NCBI GenBank assembly: GCA_903844635.1
Contig: CAIMUF010000032.1
Span: 1 to 64,000 of the forward strand
DNA length: 64,000 nucleotides
From: an uncultured Sulfuricurvum sp.
GTDB lineage: Bacteria; Campylobacterota; Campylobacteria; Campylobacterales; Sulfurimonadaceae
Direction of reading: 5' to 3'
Positions 63,770-64,000 of the stretch are shown piece after piece; the stretch's first letter is position 1; every line of letters begins with the position of its first letter. Under the pieces are notes generated by a model. It was not told the origin of the DNA. It was given only the letters and a program-made list of their open reading frames with translations, and ran no database searches. Position numbers and translations under genes: made by a program.

Positions 63770-64000
63770 CTATCGCTCAAAAGAGCGATAGCATCGATTT
63801 CAACCAATGCATTTTTAGGAAGTGTTTTAACAGCAACCGTGGAACGAGCAGGTTTATGATCCCCAAATGCAGCTGCGTACAATTCATTAACCGCACTAAA
63901 ATCATTCATGTCGTCTAAAAATATCGTTGTCTTAATAACTTTATCCAAAGAGCTTCCTGCTGCTTCCAAAACTGCCTTTAAATTAGCCAATACTTGCGCA
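63766..64000 (-). CDS. ridA: RidA family protein (right-edge partial)
   Basis: The last 77 or so codons of a RidA/YjgF protein, which removes reactive enamines and imines. Visible are [20 protein letters not shown], then [20 protein letters not shown] and [20 protein letters not shown] with the conserved Arg, and the end DAIALLSDS. The frame is open to the border, so the first 45 or so residues lie outside. It ends 4 bp into the channel gene, tail to tail. Confidence 0.93.
   Translation of the reverse strand, partial: AQVLANLKAVLEAAGSSLDKVIKTTIFLDDMNDFSAVNELYAAAFGDHKPARSTVAVKTLPKNALVEIDAIALLSDS

Overview
The window looks like chromosomal DNA of a Campylobacterota (epsilonproteobacterial) sulfur oxidiser of the Sulfurimonas/Sulfuricurvum type. 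The reasons are gene order and protein character: obg-proB-fmt-birA-soj-parB-atpF'-atpF-atpH-A-G-D-C-exbB-exbD-tonB-tolB-pal-ybgF-slyD in one unbroken minus-strand run, two different b-type ATP synthase subunits, a short BirA without a DNA-binding domain, and an MTA/SAH nucleosidase of the type that also serves the futalosine menaquinone route. The assignment is from recall, not from a search.

Layout. 1-5981: a small possible peptide, tlyA-ribF, an NDH-2-like dehydrogenase on the plus strand that overlaps ligA tail to tail, and a Sel1-repeat protein. 6029-9490: an accessory island. It starts with a decayed copy of the last 120 bp of mutS2 and ends at the intact mutS2. Between them lie a secreted protein of foreign look, the remains of a sirtuin gene (cobB), two copies of a GGGGACAGGCTACTTTT-like motif, selO and an HNH nuclease gene. 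9494-14944: mutS2, a membrane protein, murC, an unknown protein and a DapC-like aminotransferase in one tight operon. 14992-16730: polysaccharide deacetylase, an alanine-rich lipoprotein and a c-type cytochrome lipoprotein. 16784-22793: metY-metX-xseB, a nitrilase-fold protein without its nucleophile, a 7TM-DISM histidine kinase and a ThiF-like protein. 22890-28553: ileS, an unlisted 39-residue membrane protein, gatA and guaB, coupled by ATGA overlaps. 28668-30245: a CinA-like protein, then four tRNAs (Lys, Glu, Val, Asp) behind a perfect sigma-70 promoter. 30303-36200: membrane and envelope genes (YjdF-like, glycine zipper, AI-2E exporter family, LemA, DUF3137), an IMPACT/YigZ protein and mutY. 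36190-56725: a nearly continuous minus-strand cluster running from rplU-rpmA and obg down to a ttcA-like gene. 56959-64000: a Nudix hydrolase, then a MarR-controlled RND efflux operon (marR, adaptor, pump, outer-membrane channel) and the end of a ridA gene.

How the genes work together. The large minus-strand cluster puts F1 of the proton-driven ATP synthase beside the proton-driven Tol-Pal envelope system and chromosome partition genes. The ileS-gatA-guaB and metY-metX groups are ordinary housekeeping. The efflux operon has a readable promoter with an operator just after its -10 box, which suggests autorepression.

I found no CRISPR array, no intact transposase, no phage genes and no clear new multi-gene system. 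The points most worth a second look are the mutS2-flanked island, a tRNA-Glu whose anticodon loop lacks U33, a nitrilase-like pseudoenzyme in the methionine operon, a TtcA-like protein with a changed cysteine pattern, and a hidden small membrane protein gene between ileS and gatA.
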